Of a stretch of DNA of 64,000 bases, positions 1 to 9,108 are shown piece by piece. Position 1 is the stretch's first letter, and every line of letters starts with the position of its first letter. Made by a program: the position numbers and the translations under genes. Source of the DNA: an uncultured Victivallales bacterium. GTDB taxonomy: Bacteria; Verrucomicrobiota; Lentisphaeria; Oligosphaerales; JAFGRS01. The DNA lies in the NCBI GenBank assembly GCA_903837355.1, contig CAILUI010000240.1, positions 37,002 to 101,001 of the forward strand, given 5' to 3'. The notes beneath the pieces were generated by a model. That model was given only the letters and a program-made list of their open reading frames with translations. It did not search any database and had not been told where the DNA came from.

Positions 1-1233
1 GCCGGCAACGGGGGGCAGATAGACCGTTGTCCTGCCGCTGTCGATTGCTGCCTGGATGGCCGCCGTGTCGTCCTCTTTGTCCATGGGATTGGCGCCGAAG
101 CTCATCACGTTCGCCCAGTTGGCGAAGTCGTTGTCGACGTACTCGGGCGTCTCCCGCACGGGCAGTCCCAACGAACGGCCGCCCGAATCGGGGAATGCCT
201 TGAGCACCGGGGCACTGGTCCATTCCTCGATGGTGGCCATGGTCTGTCCGGTGACCGCGGCTCGATAGCCGCCCGTCCTGATGTTGCGGAGGAAGAGCTG
301 CGAAGGGCCGGTTTTCGCGTCCTTGGGCGTGTTCGTGGTGTAGACGATGGCGTCTGTGTCCGCGGTACCGCCCTGCAGATCCGCATCGACCAGAAGCGTG
401 TACGACACATCGTTGGCCCAGAGGTCCTTGGCATTCTCGATGGCGGGACCCTTGTTCGTGCTGCTCAGGCCGCGGATGAAGATGGCATTGCCGCGGTTCT
501 GGATCCCGACCTTCCTCTGGTTCCTCAGGGTGATGAACTCGAAGGTCACGCTCTGGTGCATATTGCCGACGACGATGGCGCTGTCGAAACCCTCGACGGT
601 GACGTTCTTGAACAGCACTGGCCCGATCCACTTGCGGGTGAGATCCACGCCGACGATGCCCGCGCCGTCGCCAGACCGGATGACGACATTCTCGACGATT
701 CCCTGGTTGTGGGCCAGGTAATCGAGGCCCATGGCGCCTGGGTTCCCCTTGCCCGTGTCGAGCGTGAGGTCGCGGAGGCTGGCCGCGAACATGACACCGG
801 CCGAGGTCTCGGGAGTGGCGCCGGCCAGTTCCGAGGAACGCGCTACCGTGCGTCCCGTAGCGACGAGGGGGCGCGGTAGCTTGGGGTCCTCAAAGCCGAC
901 GCACTGATCCAGCAGTCTGATGACCGTTCGGTCGCGGTTCTGGCCCTGCAACACCATAAAGCGAAGGAAGTCTATCGTGTTTTGGACGAGATAGGTCCCC
1001 TCCGGGAGATAGACGATGCGGTTGTTGGTGTCCTGGCTGCCGTCGTTGGCTCGACACGCCCGCAGGAGCGCCTGCGTGTCATCCGTGACGCCGTCTCCCT
1101 TCGCCCCGAAGTCGCGAACGTTGGCAATGCTCGCGTCGGCGGGGTAGATCACCTCGCGGGAGTCGGCATGTGCCGCAGCACCTGCAATGGCCGCAGCGAG
1201 AATCGCGACCCCTGCCAACGGAGTATACCGCAT
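1..1233 (-). CDS. Secreted pectate-lyase-like beta-helix protein (C-terminus beyond window)
   Basis: Read on the minus strand from ATG at 1233, preceded by an AGGGG ribosome site, and open through the window edge, so the 3' end is missing. The first ~24 residues form a Sec signal peptide (hydrophobic core followed by AAAHA). Residues ~39-52 carry the VRDFGAKGDGVTDDT signature of the pectate-lyase-3/GH28/GH55-type right-handed beta-helix superfamily, followed by an IVYLPEGTY strand. A second such module starts near residue 375 (MSFGANPMDKEDDTAAIQAA), so the protein has at least two tandem beta-helix units, as in the gene at 10308-12875. Likely an exported polysaccharide lyase or hydrolase; the substrate cannot be told. 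It is divergent from the PL26 gene. Confidence 0.85.
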   Translation of the reverse strand, partial: MRYTPLAGVAILAAAIAGAAAHADSREVIYPADASIANVRDFGAKGDGVTDDTQALLRACRANDGSQDTNNRIVYLPEGTYLVQNTIDFLRFMVLQGQNRDRTVIRLLDQCVGFEDPKLPRPLVATGRTVARSSELAGATPETSAGVMFAASLRDLTLDTGKGNPGAMGLDYLAHNQGIVENVVIRSGDGAGIVGVDLTRKWIGPVLFKNVTVEGFDSAIVVGNMHQSVTFEFITLRNQRKVGIQNRGNAIFIRGLSSTNKGPAIENAKDLWANDVSYTLLVDADLQGGTADTDAIVYTTNTPKDAKTGPSQLFLRNIRTGGYRAAVTGQTMATIEEWTSAPVLKAFPDSGGRSLGLPVRETPEYVDNDFANWANVMSFGANPMDKEDDTAAIQAAIDSGRTTVYLPPVAG

Positions 1234-1363
1234 ACGCCGCACCCCTTTGCTGCGCCTGAAGCCCCGGCGGTTCAGGTGAGCCGCCCAAGTGCCTGAACTG
1301 GCACCATCAGCCATGCCTCGCGAACATACTGCACTCATGCAAGAGGTCCACGTCCCAGCCTGG

Positions 1364-1639
1364 TCAGGCCCCGCGCCTGGTGCTGGCGTGGCCGGCCTGC
1401 AACTTGGCCCAGTCTGCGTACCAAGGCGCCGGCGTGAAGCGCCGCGCGAAGATATGACGCTGGGGCGCCAGTCCCCACAGACCCCGGTGGATCCGCTCCT
1501 GGTGTCCCAGAACCGCTCGACGGCGGCAAGGCGCTTGGGTCGACCAGTCGCCGCCGCTGCCGATGTCCTGGTTGGCGGCGAACAACGGCTCGCTCGGCTC
1601 CCTGACTCCGCAGTTCCTGCCGTACCTGGGTCTGCTCAC
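1364..1639 (-). pseudogene. Possible coding remnant in the 512-bp divergent gap
   Basis: The gap 1234-1745 separates two divergent secreted-enzyme genes and should contain their promoters, though I could not pick convincing -35/-10 pairs. Within it a minus-strand frame of 91 codons has G/C-rich third positions and a protein-like composition (many W, F and Y near its end, e.g. FTPAPWYADWAKLQ). It starts with GTG, has no convincing ribosome site and matches no family I recognise. It could be the tail of a degraded gene or chance. Confidence is low. Confidence 0.2.
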
Positions 1640-1745
1640 CTGTCGCTCGCATGCGGTGCGGCGTCTGGCTGGCGACCGCGAGGAAGCGCTATTGTACTCA
1701 ATTCAAGCACCCATGCAAATGCCCGACGAATGCGAGGAGCGCTCT

Positions 1746-4700
1746 GTGGACACACGAGGCAACAGGGGCTTGGCCTGCATCGTGGCCGCGGTCGTGCTGG
1801 CCTTCCTGGGTTCCTGGGCGGGCGTCAGCGGCCAGCCGGCGGACGCCGGTGTCCTGGTCTCGGAGACGTTCGCCGACGCTGAGGCTGCCCTCGGCCGCTG
1901 GGAGTTCCAGGGCGGTCCAAAGGCCACCCTGGCGCTCGGGCCAGCGGGCGAGGGGAGCCAGGCCAAGGCGGTCTATATCGACTACCGCGAACGCGCCGTC
2001 TGGCGGCTGCTCTCGCGCCGGGCCTTCGCGTTGCACGCTGGCGGGCAGTACACCCTCACGGCCCGAGTACGCCGTAACCTCGGCTACGGCGAGACCCGCC
2101 TGCTCGCGGAAGCCGTGGGCGCGGCGGCACCAACGGTCCTGGCCGAAGCGGAGGTGATCGACCGCAGCAATACGCCCCGCGAGTTGTCGGTTGTCTTCCG
2201 GGTGGCCGCGGACACGCAAGCCCGTATTGGCTTCGACGCCGACGGCTATGCGGAACTCTGGATCGAGAGCATCCGGCTGCAGCAGAACGTGCCACCCATC
2301 CCCAGTTACACCACCGGCATGCTCCTGCCGGCACGCTCGCCCACCGCCCAGGCGCGCTTCCGCACCGGCGCCTTCCTGGAAGCGGAGGACATCGTCGCAG
2401 ATCCGGCAGCGTTCACCCCCCAGGACAGCGATGGCGATGGCCGCTGGGCGCTCTGCCGCCTCGAACCTGCCAGCAATCCCTGGCTGTTCTCCGACGAGAC
2501 GGTCCTGAAGTCGGACACGACCTCAACCGAGGAGGGCGGCGACCCGCCGGCACTACAGTTGACCGCGAAGGGACTGCTGCCGGGTCCTTACGAGGCCATC
2601 CTCTCTGACCCGCAGCGCGACGCCGCCGTCTCCCTCGATGGACGGACCTGGCGACGGGTGCAGGGCGGTGCCGGCGAGATCAACCTGGGGCTGCTCGAGG
2701 TGAGCGGGGATCTCTCGGTGTGGGTGGCGCACCGCTTCCTGACGGCCGCCAACCCCGGCCCCATCTACATCGACTACCTGCGCCTGATGCCTGTCTACGC
2801 CGCCGCGCGTGGCCTCGAGAAGCCGCTCGCTGCCGCGCCGGCGCCCGCTCCGGCGCCCGTGCAACAGGCCACGCTACGGTTGGTACAGAGCGCGCCTGTC
2901 CCCCGGCGGGCGGAATGGGTCACTGCAGGGATGCCGTTCGCCCGCGGGGCGTTCCGACCGGGCGACGGCCTCAGCCTCAGCGGCGTGACGCAACTCAGCA
3001 CGGAGCCGCTTGTGCTCTGGCCCGACGGCAGCGTCAAGTGGCTGCGCCTGCGGTTCCAGGCAGACACCGACGCGGCGTCCAGGGAGTTGCCGGTGACGTA
3101 TGGGCGCGCGGTGCCGCCGGCTGCGCCTGTCCAGCCTGCCGCCGCGGCGACAGAAGTGCGCGCTCGTGATGGCGGGGTCGCGCTCGCGGGCGGGGCCTGG
3201 GACGGTCTGGAGTTCGCGGCGCGCCTGCGCACCGCCGGAGGGGCCTGCTACGACCGTCTCCAGGTAGAACCGAGTAAAAAAGCTGTAAGTTATTTAAGAG
3301 AAGATATATACAGCGTTTCCTCCGGACATTTCATGGCGGCCGATGGCAGCCAGGCGCCGCTCGCCTTCCAGGCGGTCGTGACGGCGGTTGCGCCGCGGAC
3401 GCTGAGCCTGCGCTTCGCGGTGCTTAACGAGTCTGACGAACGCTACGAGCCGGAGAAGGGTTGCAGCCCCGCGCTGGCGTTGACAGAGCTGGCCCTGGTG
3501 GTCAACGGCCAGCGCGTGGCCCCGGTCGTGGTGCAGTGGCCCGGGGCCGCGCTGCCATGGGCTGGCGCCGCGCAGGTGCTGCAGCAGGCCGGGACCGGCG
3601 GCTGCGTGGCTGAGTTCAAGAGCGCCTGGAGTCTCCGGTCGGGCGCTACGGTGGTGGCCTCTGGCGAACGGACTGAGGGCTGGCTCGATCTTCGCGGTCC
3701 CGGCGCCGGGCTGGCCGTGGGGGTGCGCGAGTTCCTCGAGCGTTCTCCCCAGACCCTTGCCGTCCAGAGGGCCGGGGAGGGCGCAGCTGTCGAGGTCGGC
3801 ATCTGGCCTCTTCTCGCCGAGGGGCGGGTGCTGCGCTTTGCCCAGGGCACGCGCCTGACGACGGAGATCGCCCTGGTCCGGCATGATGGTGACCTTCCGG
3901 AGCCCGAGCGCACGGCGCGCCTGGCTGCGGTCCTCGATCCCCTGCAGGCGTGCTTCACGCCGGCATACTACTGCCAGACGGGCGTCTTCGGGCCGCTGAG
4001 CGCGACCCGCGACCCACGCTTCGCGGGCTACTACAGCGGCGCTGAACACACGCTCAAGACTATGCGCACCAAGCACATGCGCTATGGACTCGAGGATTGG
4101 GGAGATACCTTCGATCGCTGTGGCTACGTGCGCACGGAGAGCATCCTCTGGACAAACATGGAGTGGAACTACGTGGCCACGCTGGTACTGGAGTTCGTGC
4201 GCAGCGGCGAGCCAGAGTTCTGGCAGGCAGCGCAGCAGGCGGCACGGCACTTCGTGGACGCCGATGTGGCGCATGTCTCAGCGACGCCAGCCTGGGCCGG
4301 TGGCGCCTATGTCCACACCGGCGACACCCGCGAAGGCCACCAGGTCGACCCGCCTGACTTCGCGCATGCCGGCTGGCCGGAGGGACTACTGTGGCTCTAC
4401 TACATGGCCGGCGATGAACGGTTTCGCGAAACCTCGATTGGCCTGGCGGACTACGTGGTTCGGAACCTGCCCCCCGACGGTCCCTACCAAGGACAACCGC
4501 CCTTCAGCATGTGGAACTGCGACCGTCAGGCCGGCAACCCGATCCTTACCCTGGCGGCAGTCTGCGAACTGACCCACGATCCAGTCCATCGCCTGGCCCT
4601 GGACCGGCTGGTGGACTTTGCCGTGCGCGTGCAGGACCCGAAGCTGGGGTGCTGGTCCGTCCCGAACTACGAGGAGCCCTCGCGCCACTACCCGAGCCCC

Positions 4701-5063
4701 GCCTGGGGCGCGGTCCTGCCGCGCGGCCTGTACCGCTACTGGGAAATGACGGGTGACGAGCGCGTCGCCCGCGCCTTCCGCCGCCTGGGGGACTTCCACC
4801 TCGCGCAGCATCCGCCCGAGGCGCGGCATTACCTGAAGCCGGGCTCGTACTACCGGACGAACTTCTACTTTGTCACGGAGGCGTGTGCCTTTGCGACGCT
4901 GTTTGCGGCGGACCCGCAGGCACTGATCGAGAAGGGCTTGGCGCCCCTGGCCGAGGTGTTCCCACCAGCGTCCGCCAAAGCTCTGGACGCGCGCGGCGCG
5001 CCGGGCGCCCTGAGCGGGGCCAGTCGACTGGCCGGCGCCGCTGCCAGGTTCCGAGCGAACTGA
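1746..5063 (+). CDS. Exo-rhamnogalacturonan lyase-like protein (PL26, PcRGLX/YetA-type)
   Basis: 1105 aa. GTG at 1746 is chosen because GAGGAG lies five bases upstream and a clean signal peptide follows (residues ~8-29, LACIVAAVVLAFLGSW, then SGQ); an in-frame ATG at 1713 lacks a ribosome site. Residues ~30-370 are beta-sandwich/carbohydrate-binding-like. From ~370 comes the RIFT-barrel module typical of PcRGLX/YetA proteins (PFARGAFRPGDGL, EPLVLWPDGSVKWLRL). From ~775 an alpha/alpha-toroid begins (YGLEDWGDTFDRCG, ILWTNMEWNY, GHQVDPPDFAHAGWPEG). Family knowledge: such enzymes release unsaturated galacturonosyl-rhamnose from rhamnogalacturonan I. A UroD-family gene follows 18 bp after the stop, suggesting cotranscription. 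An AT-rich rare-codon patch lies at 3272-3320. The family call is firm; the substrate is inferred. Confidence 0.8.
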   Translation: MDTRGNRGLACIVAAVVLAFLGSWAGVSGQPADAGVLVSETFADAEAALGRWEFQGGPKATLALGPAGEGSQAKAVYIDYRERAVWRLLSRRAFALHAGGQYTLTARVRRNLGYGETRLLAEAVGAAAPTVLAEAEVIDRSNTPRELSVVFRVAADTQARIGFDADGYAELWIESIRLQQNVPPIPSYTTGMLLPARSPTAQARFRTGAFLEAEDIVADPAAFTPQDSDGDGRWALCRLEPASNPWLFSDETVLKSDTTSTEEGGDPPALQLTAKGLLPGPYEAILSDPQRDAAVSLDGRTWRRVQGGAGEINLGLLEVSGDLSVWVAHRFLTAANPGPIYIDYLRLMPVYAAARGLEKPLAAAPAPAPAPVQQATLRLVQSAPVPRRAEWVTAGMPFARGAFRPGDGLSLSGVTQLSTEPLVLWPDGSVKWLRLRFQADTDAASRELPVTYGRAVPPAAPVQPAAAATEVRARDGGVALAGGAWDGLEFAARLRTAGGACYDRLQVEPSKKAVSYLREDIYSVSSGHFMAADGSQAPLAFQAVVTAVAPRTLSLRFAVLNESDERYEPEKGCSPALALTELALVVNGQRVAPVVVQWPGAALPWAGAAQVLQQAGTGGCVAEFKSAWSLRSGATVVASGERTEGWLDLRGPGAGLAVGVREFLERSPQTLAVQRAGEGAAVEVGIWPLLAEGRVLRFAQGTRLTTEIALVRHDGDLPEPERTARLAAVLDPLQACFTPAYYCQTGVFGPLSATRDPRFAGYYSGAEHTLKTMRTKHMRYGLEDWGDTFDRCGYVRTESILWTNMEWNYVATLVLEFVRSGEPEFWQAAQQAARHFVDADVAHVSATPAWAGGAYVHTGDTREGHQVDPPDFAHAGWPEGLLWLYYMAGDERFRETSIGLADYVVRNLPPDGPYQGQPPFSMWNCDRQAGNPILTLAAVCELTHDPVHRLALDRLVDFAVRVQDPKLGCWSVPNYEEPSRHYPSPAWGAVLPRGLYRYWEMTGDERVARAFRRLGDFHLAQHPPEARHYLKPGSYYRTNFYFVTEACAFATLFAADPQALIEKGLAPLAEVFPPASAKALDARGAPGALSGASRLAGAAARFRAN

Positions 5064-5081
5064 GTGCCGGAGGCCCGCACC

Positions 5082-6218
5082 ATGCCCCGCAAGCTGATCT
5101 GGCCCACCCACAGTGACCTGGCCATCCGCACCACGCCGACGGTGCTGCGGGACGAGTACCTGGATCACATGACCTTCCGCCGCAACGATCGGCCGCTGTT
5201 CACCGAGATCTTCGGGCCGCTGGTCGGCCTCAAAGAGGAGTGGCTGGAACAGGGCGCCACCCCGGAGGAGTTGGACTTCTCCGCCTTCCGCTACCGCTGC
5301 CCCGCGACCGGCGGCATCCCGGTGAACACCGGGCAGATGGGGCAGCTCTGCCAGCCCTGCGTGCTGGCGGAAACGGACGAGTTCATCCTCTCACGGGACA
5401 GCCTGGGGCGGACCATGCGCCTGTACAAAGGCGTGGCCACGCTGCCGCTGCCCGAGAGCGGCCATCCGGTCAGGACCATGGACGACTGGCGCCGGATCCG
5501 CCCCCTCTTCGAGTTCTCGGAAACGCGGCTGGCAGAGGACTGGGAGGCCACGGCGAGAGCGCACCTGGCCGCCGGCCGGGCGACGGTCGTCAGCATCCCC
5601 GGCGGCTTTGACCTGCCCCGGCAACTCATGGGCGAGGCGGGCGTCTGCGTGGCGTACTACGACCAGCCCGAGCTGATCCACGACATTCTCCGCACCGTGG
5701 GCGACACGGCAGCCCGAGTGCTGGATACGGTATCGCGCGCCGTGACCGTGGATATCCTCAGCGTGCACGAGGACATGGCCGGCAAGTCCGGCCCCCTCGC
5801 CGGCCCGAGGCAGGTGCAGGAGTTCATCCGGCCCTACTACCGGCGCCTCTGGGGCCTCCTGGCCGAGCGCGGCGCGCGCCTGTTTGATCAGGACAGTGAT
5901 GGCGACATGAACGCGGTCATCCCCGCCTTCCTGGACGCTGGCGTGAACTGCATGCACCCCATGGAACCAGCCGCCAATATGGACATCGTCAAGGTGCGCC
6001 AGCGCTACGGCGCCCGCCTGGCCTTCTACGGCGGTATCGACAAGCATGTCCTGCGCCGCAGCCCTGCCGAGATCACGGCGGAACTCGAGTACAAGATCCC
6101 GCCCCTGGTGGCGACCGGCGGCTGCGTCCTCGCTTTGGACCACCGCATCCCCAACGGCACGCCCCTGGCCAACTACCGCTTCTACCTGCAGAAAGTGTGG
6201 GAGATGCTGTCGTGCTGA
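5082..6218 (+). CDS. UroD-family protein (uroporphyrinogen decarboxylase/MtaA-like)
   Basis: 378 aa. ATG 5082 has GGAGG eight bases upstream and is preferred to an in-frame GTG at 5064 that directly abuts the preceding stop. The C-terminal half shows UroD-superfamily barrel motifs: FDQDSDGDMNAVIPAFLDAGVN, HPMEPAANMDI and FYGGIDKHVL. The superfamily includes haem-pathway decarboxylases and corrinoid-dependent methyltransferases (MtaA, CmuA). The gene sits among glycosidases with no haem genes nearby, so a methyltransferase or another unknown role in carbohydrate metabolism is more likely than porphyrin synthesis (inference). It is cytoplasmic (no signal peptide). The stop overlaps the start of a truncated paralogue. 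Confidence 0.85.
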   Translation: MPRKLIWPTHSDLAIRTTPTVLRDEYLDHMTFRRNDRPLFTEIFGPLVGLKEEWLEQGATPEELDFSAFRYRCPATGGIPVNTGQMGQLCQPCVLAETDEFILSRDSLGRTMRLYKGVATLPLPESGHPVRTMDDWRRIRPLFEFSETRLAEDWEATARAHLAAGRATVVSIPGGFDLPRQLMGEAGVCVAYYDQPELIHDILRTVGDTAARVLDTVSRAVTVDILSVHEDMAGKSGPLAGPRQVQEFIRPYYRRLWGLLAERGARLFDQDSDGDMNAVIPAFLDAGVNCMHPMEPAANMDIVKVRQRYGARLAFYGGIDKHVLRRSPAEITAELEYKIPPLVATGGCVLALDHRIPNGTPLANYRFYLQKVWEMLSC

Positions 6219-6361
6219 AGCAGAACTGGAACGAGGTGCAGGATCGCTACCGGGCCTTCTGGCGCGGCGAGCCACTGGACCGCTCGCCGGTGCTTTTCGA
6301 CACCATCGGTCCCTGTCGGTACCCGATGTACAACGGCGCCGGGTACAACTACACCAAGTAG
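6212..6361 (+). pseudogene. N-terminal fragment of another UroD-family gene
   Basis: GTG 6212, with GGGAG nine bases upstream, overlaps the preceding UroD stop by seven bases and runs 49 codons to TAG at 6359. The peptide (NWNEVQDRYRAFWRGEPLDR) matches the typical start of UroD-like proteins found beside glycosidases in planctomycete-like genomes, but the barrel is absent; a GH2 gene starts 24 bp later. This looks like a UroD gene truncated by deletion that kept its translational coupling. A functional micro-protein is possible but unsupported. Confidence 0.5.
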
Positions 6362-6385
6362 CAGGTCGCCAAGGAGAGGGAACCC

Positions 6386-9094
6386 ATGACCACGAACACG
6401 GCCCTGAGCCTGTCGGGCCCCTGGCGGCTCCAGCACACCTCCCTGGTGGCGATGGGCGGCGAGCAGATTTCGCACCTGGGATTCGCCGCGGACCACTGGC
6501 ATGTGGCCGACGTGCCCACGACGGTGCTGAACGCCTTGGTGCACGCGGGCGTCTACCCCGATCCACGCTACGGCCTGAACAACTTCCGTATTCCCGATGC
6601 CGCCGCCGAGTTCAATGCCCAGCATGACCTGGCCAGGTTCAGCCACCTGCCGGACCAGCGCAACCCTTGGCAGGAGCCGTGGTGGTACCGCCGTGAGTTC
6701 AGCGCGCCAGAGGATTGTGGCACCCGACAGCGGCTCGCGTTCGACGCCATCAACTACCGCGCCGATGTCTGGCTCAACGGCCGGTTGGTCGCGGACCACG
6801 CCGCCGTCGTCGGCGGCCTGCGCCGCTTCACCTTCGATGTCACCGGCGCGCTGCGGCCGGGGCAGGAGAATGCGCTCGCGGTGTGCGTCTACCCGCCGGA
6901 CCACTGCGGCATCCCGCAGGCCCAACTGACGCCGTTTCAGACGCCGCGGGCGCATGTCTCGGGGGTCGCCAACGACCTCATGAAGGATGTCACCATCAAC
7001 CTGGCCGCCGTGGGCTACGACTGCGCCCCGACAGTGCGCGACCGACTTATGGGCATGTGGCAGGACGTGCGCCTCGAATGGGGCGGGCCAGTGCGCATCG
7101 TGGACCCGTTCGTCCGCACCAAACTGCCCTTGCCGGCACTGGACCACGCCGCACTGACCGTGAGCGCGGAACTGGTGAACGACTCGGCGACGCTTGTGTC
7201 GGGACGATTCCGGGCCACGATCGGCGACCTCGTGGCCGAGAAGGACGTCACCATCCCCGCCGGCGCGAACACCACGCTTGAGCTGTCTGCGGCCGACTAC
7301 CCCCAGTTTGTCCTGCGGAATCCGCAGCTCTGGTGGCCGCTGGGGCACGGCCCGCAGCATCTCCACGACCTGCACACCGAGTTCCTCACTGCCGACGGGG
7401 CCTGCTCCCACCGGCAGACGACCCGTTTCGGCATTCGCGAGGTAACCAAGGTGCTGCACTCCGTCGACGGCGAGGTCGGGCTGCGGGTGACCATCAATGG
7501 GCGGCGCATCTTCTGTCGGGGTGGTTACCTGCAGGCCGACACGCTGCTGGACCACGAGATGCTCGGCGCGGCGCGACTCGAGGCGGAGTTCCGCTACCTG
7601 GCCGCCGCGGGCATCAACACCATCTCCTACGAAGACCTGCCCAACCCGCCCGGCCTGCTGCTGGACCTCTGCGATCGCTACGGCATCATGCTCTGGCACT
7701 GCTTCTTCCAGTGCCACTGGCTGACGACCGATGACCATCCTCTCGACCACGACCTCCTGGAGGCCTCGGCGGCCGACATCGTCCGGCGCTGCCGCAGTCA
7801 CCCCTCCGTGGTGGTCTACCTGTGCATGAACGAAGGCGAAACGCGCGAGAGCCAGTACCGCCGCTGGCGTCGGCAGGTTCAGGCGCTGGATGGCACGCGC
7901 CTGCTCATCCCTTCCGGCTACGGCAGTTGGGACGCGGCCTACACCTGGCCAGCCTGGATACTGCCCGATACGCCGGTGGGCGCCAATGACCGCATGCCCA
8001 AGAGCTACGGCTGGCAGGACCCGGCCTGGTACTTCCGCATGGTGCGTGAGGACCGGAGCTGGATGTTCAAAATCGAGAGCGGTTCGGCCTCGCCGCCCAT
8101 GCCGGAGAGCCTGCGGCGCTTCCTGACGGAGCCCGCCGCCGTTCCCGGGGCGCCCTTGTTCCCGCTCAACCAGGAATGGGCCAACCACGGCGCCAACTCG
8201 TACTACAAGCCCTTCCACGAGGCCCTGGTGCGCCGGCACGGCCAGCCCGCCACCCTCGAGGAGTACTGCTGGACTGCCAGCCTGCAGTCGGTGGACCAGC
8301 ACCGGGCCATGTTCGAGGCCGTGAACCATCGCCTGTGGGACCTCACCAGCGGCTTCCTGGAGTGGAAGCTGAACGCCGCCTGGCCGACCATCCAGTGGCA
8401 GCTCTACGACACCTTCCTGCGGCCGACGGCAAGCTACTACGCCATCAAGCGCGCCGCGGCGCCGCGGTCGGTGCTCCTCTGCCCGTTGGACCAGACCGTG
8501 AGCGTGGTCAACAACACCCAGGAGCCGCTCACGGAGTACGCGGTCCATATCCGCGTTCTGGACCTCCATTCGGGATTGCGCTGGGAGAGCCGGCAGCGGG
8601 TGGACTGCGGCCCCGACTGCGCCGGCGAGGTGCTGGCGATCCCGGCGCTCGCAGGCTTGACGCCGGTGTACGTCGCGCGACTGGACCTGCTGGACGCCGC
8701 CGGTGGGCTGGTCGCTGACAACCTCTACTGGCTGGCGAACCGGCCCGTGGGCGCTGATGACAGCGGGGCGCTGAGCGCACTCCGTGAGCTCCCGCGGGTC
8801 GTCGTGCAAGGCGCGGCGCGGACTCTCCCGGCAGCGCGGGGAGCGCGTTTCGAGGTCGATGTGTGCAACCGCAGCGCGGTGCTGGCGCTGCTGGTGCGGG
8901 CGCGGCTGCTGAGCGGGCCTGGGGGCGAGGAGATCCTGCCGGCGTACTGGAGCGACAACTACCTCTGCCTTCTGCCCGGCGAGCTGCGCCAGCTCACCGT
9001 CGATCTGCCAACGGCCGCCCCCGGCATGCCCTGCTGCCTGGCCATGGACGGCTGGAACGTGCACGCCGAAGTCGGCCCCACATTGCCCTATTGA
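6386..9094 (+). CDS. Glycoside hydrolase family 2 enzyme (exo-glucosaminidase/mannosidase-like)
   Basis: 902 aa. ATG 6386 follows AAGGAGAGGG. There is no signal peptide, so it is probably cytoplasmic or periplasmic by another route. Order: galactose-binding-like sandwich (residues ~10-190; WWYRREF, NYRADVWLNGRLV), immunoglobulin-like domain (~220-330), TIM barrel (~330-640), C-terminal sandwiches. The acid/base candidate is the NE pair at N482-E483 (VYLCMNEGE). The nucleophile candidate is E564 in the ESGSASPPMP segment, which resembles the nucleophile region of exo-beta-glucosaminidases. A loop rich in Trp/Phe/Cys (MLWHCFFQCHW) lines the predicted pocket. Cotranscribed with the flanking UroD-family genes (spacing 15 bp downstream). 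Beta-mannosidase, glucuronidase or galactosidase activity remains possible. Confidence 0.85.
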   Translation: MTTNTALSLSGPWRLQHTSLVAMGGEQISHLGFAADHWHVADVPTTVLNALVHAGVYPDPRYGLNNFRIPDAAAEFNAQHDLARFSHLPDQRNPWQEPWWYRREFSAPEDCGTRQRLAFDAINYRADVWLNGRLVADHAAVVGGLRRFTFDVTGALRPGQENALAVCVYPPDHCGIPQAQLTPFQTPRAHVSGVANDLMKDVTINLAAVGYDCAPTVRDRLMGMWQDVRLEWGGPVRIVDPFVRTKLPLPALDHAALTVSAELVNDSATLVSGRFRATIGDLVAEKDVTIPAGANTTLELSAADYPQFVLRNPQLWWPLGHGPQHLHDLHTEFLTADGACSHRQTTRFGIREVTKVLHSVDGEVGLRVTINGRRIFCRGGYLQADTLLDHEMLGAARLEAEFRYLAAAGINTISYEDLPNPPGLLLDLCDRYGIMLWHCFFQCHWLTTDDHPLDHDLLEASAADIVRRCRSHPSVVVYLCMNEGETRESQYRRWRRQVQALDGTRLLIPSGYGSWDAAYTWPAWILPDTPVGANDRMPKSYGWQDPAWYFRMVREDRSWMFKIESGSASPPMPESLRRFLTEPAAVPGAPLFPLNQEWANHGANSYYKPFHEALVRRHGQPATLEEYCWTASLQSVDQHRAMFEAVNHRLWDLTSGFLEWKLNAAWPTIQWQLYDTFLRPTASYYAIKRAAAPRSVLLCPLDQTVSVVNNTQEPLTEYAVHIRVLDLHSGLRWESRQRVDCGPDCAGEVLAIPALAGLTPVYVARLDLLDAAGGLVADNLYWLANRPVGADDSGALSALRELPRVVVQGAARTLPAARGARFEVDVCNRSAVLALLVRARLLSGPGGEEILPAYWSDNYLCLLPGELRQLTVDLPTAAPGMPCCLAMDGWNVHAEVGPTLPY

Positions 9095-9108
9095 GCGAGG
9101 ACGACTCC

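Noticed and set aside
6182..9064. A 960-codon open frame on the minus strand opposite the GH2 gene
   Set aside because: Arg/Ala/Gly-rich composition without domains; the plus strand carries GH2 motifs and ribosome sites. It is an antisense shadow of GC-rich codon use.
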